From the NCBI GenBank assembly GCA_036499395.1, contig DASYDW010000132.1, forward strand, positions 1 to 64,000: a stretch of 64,000 nt of DNA, given 5' to 3'. The notes under the pieces are model-generated. The model saw only the letters and a list, made by a program, of their open reading frames with translations. It was not told where the DNA came from and did no database searches. This DNA is from Pirellulales bacterium (GTDB lineage Bacteria; Planctomycetota; Planctomycetia; Pirellulales; JACPPG01). The translations under genes were made by a program, and so were the position numbers. Position 1 is the stretch's first letter. Each line of letters starts with the position of its first letter. This document shows positions 61,365 to 64,000 of the stretch, piece after piece.

Positions 61365-63340
61365 GCTTTCTGCAACCGTGGCTCTTGGCGGCGCTGCCGC
61401 TGATTTCCCTGCCAATCATCATTCACATGGTGAATCAGCGCCGCTTTCAGACGATTCAGTGGGCGGCCATGATGTTCCTGCTGGCCGCTCGCCGCATGGC
61501 TCGCGGCTATTCGCGCTTGCGTCAATGGCTGATCATGTTGGCGCGGATGGGAGCGGTCGCGGGATTGATCTTGGCCGTCAGCCGTCCGCTGGCCAGCGGC
61601 ATGTTGGGACTGGCTGCCGGCGGTCGCGCCGATACGACGATCATCCTATTGGATCGTTCTCCCAGCATGCAGCAGCGTGGTGTGGCGGGACAGTCGAAGC
61701 TCGAGACGGGGCGCGGCCAACTCGCCCGTGCGTTGCAAACGCTGCGCTCGGACCGCTGGGTGTTGATCGATAGCGCCACGGATCAGCCGCGAGAATTGGC
61801 TACGCCGTCCGCATTGGAAAGCGCGCCCGAATCGAGTCCGACAAGTGCGCCGGCCGATCTGCCGGGCATGCTACAAGCCGCCTATCGCTACATCCAAGAG
61901 AATCACACGGGACAAACCGAAATCTGGATCTGTTCGGATTTGCGTGACAACGACTGGGCGCCGGAGAGCAATCGCTGGTCGACCTTACGCAAGGCGTTTA
62001 CCGAAATGCCGCAAGGCGTGCGGTTTCATTTGCTCGCTTACCCGCAGACCGCTAAGGCGAACGTCGCGGTGCGCGTCACGGACGTGCGACGGCAAGAGAA
62101 CGACGACGGGGCTGAACTGCTCGTCTCCTTGAAGATACAACGTGAAGAAGGGGCCACGGACAAGGTCACGCTGCCAGTCCAGTTCGAGATCGAAGGTGCT
62201 CGTTCCGTGGTGCCGGTCGAACTATCGAGTCCGGTGACGGAGCTGAAGGACCATCAGATTCCGCTCGAGCGCTCGCGTCAGCGTGGCCGGGGTAAGGTTT
62301 CGATCCCGACGGATTCGAATCCGGCCGACGATGATTTTTATTTCGTATTCGATAAGCCGCCTCCTCGCCGGGCTGTGATTCTTTGCGAAGATGCTCGCGT
62401 TGAACGACCTTTGGCGCTTGCCACCGCGATCGCTCCCGAGCCTGGCCTGGAATGCAGCGGTCAAACGATCGACTTCGGCCAACTTTCCACCGTCGATTGG
62501 GACCAAACGGCGCTGTTGATCTGGCAAGCGCCGCTGCCGACAGGCCCGACCGCAACGATGCTGCAAAACTTCGTCGAGCGAGGCGGGCAAATAGTTTTCT
62601 TCCCACCGGCGAATCCAGGCAGTGAGGAATTCTTCGGCATGCGTTGGCAATCGTGGGTCGTGGATAACGACCACGTGCCCATAGAAACCTGGCGCAGCGA
62701 CGAGGATGTTCTGGCCCGCACTCTCAGCGGCGCCGCGTTGCCGGTCGGGCAATTAGAGGTGTCGCGCTATTGTGGTCTGACAGGCGAAGCGACCACCTTG
62801 GCCACATTGCGAGGCGGCGCCCGACTCTTGGCGCGGGCCCCTACGAAACGCGGTGGCGTTTACTTCTGGGCGACGACCCCTTCGCCGGTCGACTCGTCGT
62901 TGGCCACCAGCGGCGTTGTGCTCTATGCGTTCGTACAGCGCACCTTAGCGGCGGGAGCCGACGTTCTTGCCCAAGTGAGACAACTCAATGCCGGACAGCC
63001 CGACGGCGAAGACCCAACGTCGTGGACGCGCGTTGTGGACACAGATCAGGGGCTTTCGACCGAGGCCGCCTATCAGCGTGGCGTTTATCGCGATCACGAT
63101 CGGCTGCTGGCCGTAAATCGTCCATCGGCTGAGGATGATGCAAAAATCATGAGCGATGAACGTGTGGCCGAACTGTTTCACGGTCTGAACTACGCGCGCG
63201 TCGATGACGAAGCAGGGAATGTCGGCTCGTTGGTGCAGGAAATCTGGCGCGCGTTCTTGGGCACGATGCTCGTAGCGCTGGTTCTCGAAGCGGCGCTCTG
63301 CTTGCCCAAGGCGACATCAAGTGCGGGAGCCGGCCGATGA
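61361..63340 (+). CDS. BatA-type membrane protein with vWA-like domain
   Basis: A 659-residue protein. The N-terminal BatA domain ('LLAALPLISLPIIIHMVNQR' with a second membrane segment 'LIMLARMGAVAGLILAV') is followed by a vWA-like domain with MIDAS 'ILLDRSPSMQQ'. A large unassigned extracytoplasmic region runs ~250-600, and a final membrane segment ('FLGTMLVALVLEAALCL') closes the protein. Such proteins work with MoxR/DUF58 partners. It overlaps DUF58 at its start and the next gene at its end (ATGA), so all four genes are translationally coupled. Confidence 0.9.
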   Translation: MSFLQPWLLAALPLISLPIIIHMVNQRRFQTIQWAAMMFLLAARRMARGYSRLRQWLIMLARMGAVAGLILAVSRPLASGMLGLAAGGRADTTIILLDRSPSMQQRGVAGQSKLETGRGQLARALQTLRSDRWVLIDSATDQPRELATPSALESAPESSPTSAPADLPGMLQAAYRYIQENHTGQTEIWICSDLRDNDWAPESNRWSTLRKAFTEMPQGVRFHLLAYPQTAKANVAVRVTDVRRQENDDGAELLVSLKIQREEGATDKVTLPVQFEIEGARSVVPVELSSPVTELKDHQIPLERSRQRGRGKVSIPTDSNPADDDFYFVFDKPPPRRAVILCEDARVERPLALATAIAPEPGLECSGQTIDFGQLSTVDWDQTALLIWQAPLPTGPTATMLQNFVERGGQIVFFPPANPGSEEFFGMRWQSWVVDNDHVPIETWRSDEDVLARTLSGAALPVGQLEVSRYCGLTGEATTLATLRGGARLLARAPTKRGGVYFWATTPSPVDSSLATSGVVLYAFVQRTLAAGADVLAQVRQLNAGQPDGEDPTSWTRVVDTDQGLSTEAAYQRGVYRDHDRLLAVNRPSAEDDAKIMSDERVAELFHGLNYARVDDEAGNVGSLVQEIWRAFLGTMLVALVLEAALCLPKATSSAGAGR

Positions 63341-64000
63341 CCGCTTCCCATTCCTTGACGTTCCTCTGGCTACCGTGGTCGGTCTTTGCCGCGATTGTCG
63401 TCGTGGCGGGCACATCGGTGCTCAGTTTCATTGCCTGGCGGCGCAGCGGTTATCGGCGCGACTACGGGTTGCTTGAGTTATTGCGGCTGGCCTTGGTGAT
63501 GCTCGTGGCGATATTGTTCAATCAACCAGAATGGGTCGAAGAGTACCGTCCTGACGAAAAGCCGACGATTGCCGTGTTTTGCGACGCCTCGACGAGCATG
63601 GACACGCGGGACGTGTCTGGTGCGGCTGCATCGCCGACATCGATCTCGACACGGCGCGAGGCGATCGCGCCGCTCGCCGACAACACGTTCTGGGATTCCC
63701 TGCGCGATCGGCTGGCCGTCGAAGTGCAGGTCATTTCACCGGCCGAGACGGCGCACGGTACGAATCTGTACGAACCGCTCATGACGTCCATCGACCGCTA
63801 TCGCAACCTGCGCGGCATCGTTCTGGCCTCGGACGGCGATTGGAACGAAGGGCAGCCTCCGGTGCAGGCAGCCACGGCCCTGCGATTGCAAGAGGTGCCG
63901 GTGTTCGTCGTGCCGGTTGGCAGTGCCGCGCGATTGCCCGATGTCGAACTCCTGACGCTCGATGCGCCGACGTTTGGCATTGCCGGCAAGTCGGTGCGAA
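63337..64000 (+). CDS. vWA-type membrane protein, truncated by window end
   Basis: The ATG at 63337 overlaps the BatA gene's stop. The visible 221 codons begin MTASHSLTFLWLPWSVF, with two membrane segments (~9-30 and ~46-62). A vWA-like domain follows with MIDAS 'AVFCDASTSMDTRD' and 'GIVLASDGDWNEGQPPVQAA'. The frame is open at the window edge. Comparable planctomycete proteins run to about 700-800 residues, ending in a further membrane segment. Fourth gene of the moxR operon. Confidence 0.85.
   Translation, partial: MTASHSLTFLWLPWSVFAAIVVVAGTSVLSFIAWRRSGYRRDYGLLELLRLALVMLVAILFNQPEWVEEYRPDEKPTIAVFCDASTSMDTRDVSGAAASPTSISTRREAIAPLADNTFWDSLRDRLAVEVQVISPAETAHGTNLYEPLMTSIDRYRNLRGIVLASDGDWNEGQPPVQAATALRLQEVPVFVVPVGSAARLPDVELLTLDAPTFGIAGKSVR

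Overview
The window is chromosomal DNA from a planctomycete, most likely of the Pirellulales. Several lineage markers point there: a PVC-superphylum small basic protein, a TIGR03000-type Gly/Tyr-rich secreted protein, a DUF1501 gene paired with a cytochrome-c/DUF1549/DUF1553 gene, BlaI regulators followed by M56 peptidases with unusual C-terminal domains, a spirochaete/planctomycete-type EF-G resembling mitochondrial EF-G1, a MoxR/DUF58/BatA/vWA cluster, FG-GAP and LRR proteins, and a formylglycine-dependent sulfatase. The sequence is GC-rich, genes are widely spaced, and operons are short. I see no phage genes, transposase, CRISPR array or rRNA. Genes run off both ends: proS on the left and a vWA-type gene on the right.

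Region by region. 1-6.2 kb: partial proS, a membrane diguanylate cyclase, a DUF433 antitoxin followed by a broken DUF5615 toxin, a MutS-like ATPase without a recognition domain, and a CAAX-type membrane protease. 6.2-13.6 kb: EF-G with a perfect terminator hairpin, smpB, a lipoate cluster (LipB-like, lipA, small lipoyl domain) in which both the LipB-like protein and the lipoyl domain have lost key residues, and a CBM9-like protein. 13.7-20 kb: a LarA-like racemase, the PVC small basic protein, a serine-type tRNA-like gene whose anticodon arm is a UUCG-capped hairpin, and the sdhCAB operon with a clear promoter. 20-28.4 kb: a lone receiver protein, then a BlaI regulator with two cop-box-like sites, coupled to a 2240-residue M56/efflux-adaptor/HEAT/Wzz-like/coiled-coil fusion. 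28.4-33.6 kb: a DCC thiol oxidoreductase, a secreted protein, an LRR protein, fumC and the TIGR03000 protein. 33.6-39 kb: an operon of enolase-superfamily enzyme, PSCyt1/DUF1549/DUF1553 protein and DUF1501 protein.

39-49 kb: a secreted hypothetical protein, a HAD hydrolase, an FG-GAP protein, a DUF2293 protein, two tandemly duplicated TPR proteins, a DUF1330 protein, a sulfatase and a small ORF. 49-52 kb: an APC-type permease and a membrane protein. 52-56.7 kb: a second BlaI/M56 pair (LRR-tailed) with a textbook promoter flanked by palindromic operators, then an SdpR/SdpI pair with a 24-bp perfect palindrome in its promoter. 56.8-64 kb: a GT39-like membrane glycosyltransferase, then moxR, DUF58, BatA-type and vWA genes in one operon.

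Functional links. sdhCAB and fumC supply two consecutive TCA-cycle steps, and lipA serves 2-oxoacid dehydrogenases. The two BlaI/M56 modules and the SdpRI module look like three autoregulated envelope-sensing switches. The items I consider most worth attention are the anticodon-less tRNA-like gene, the giant M56 fusion, and the lipoate cluster with missing catalytic and acceptor residues.
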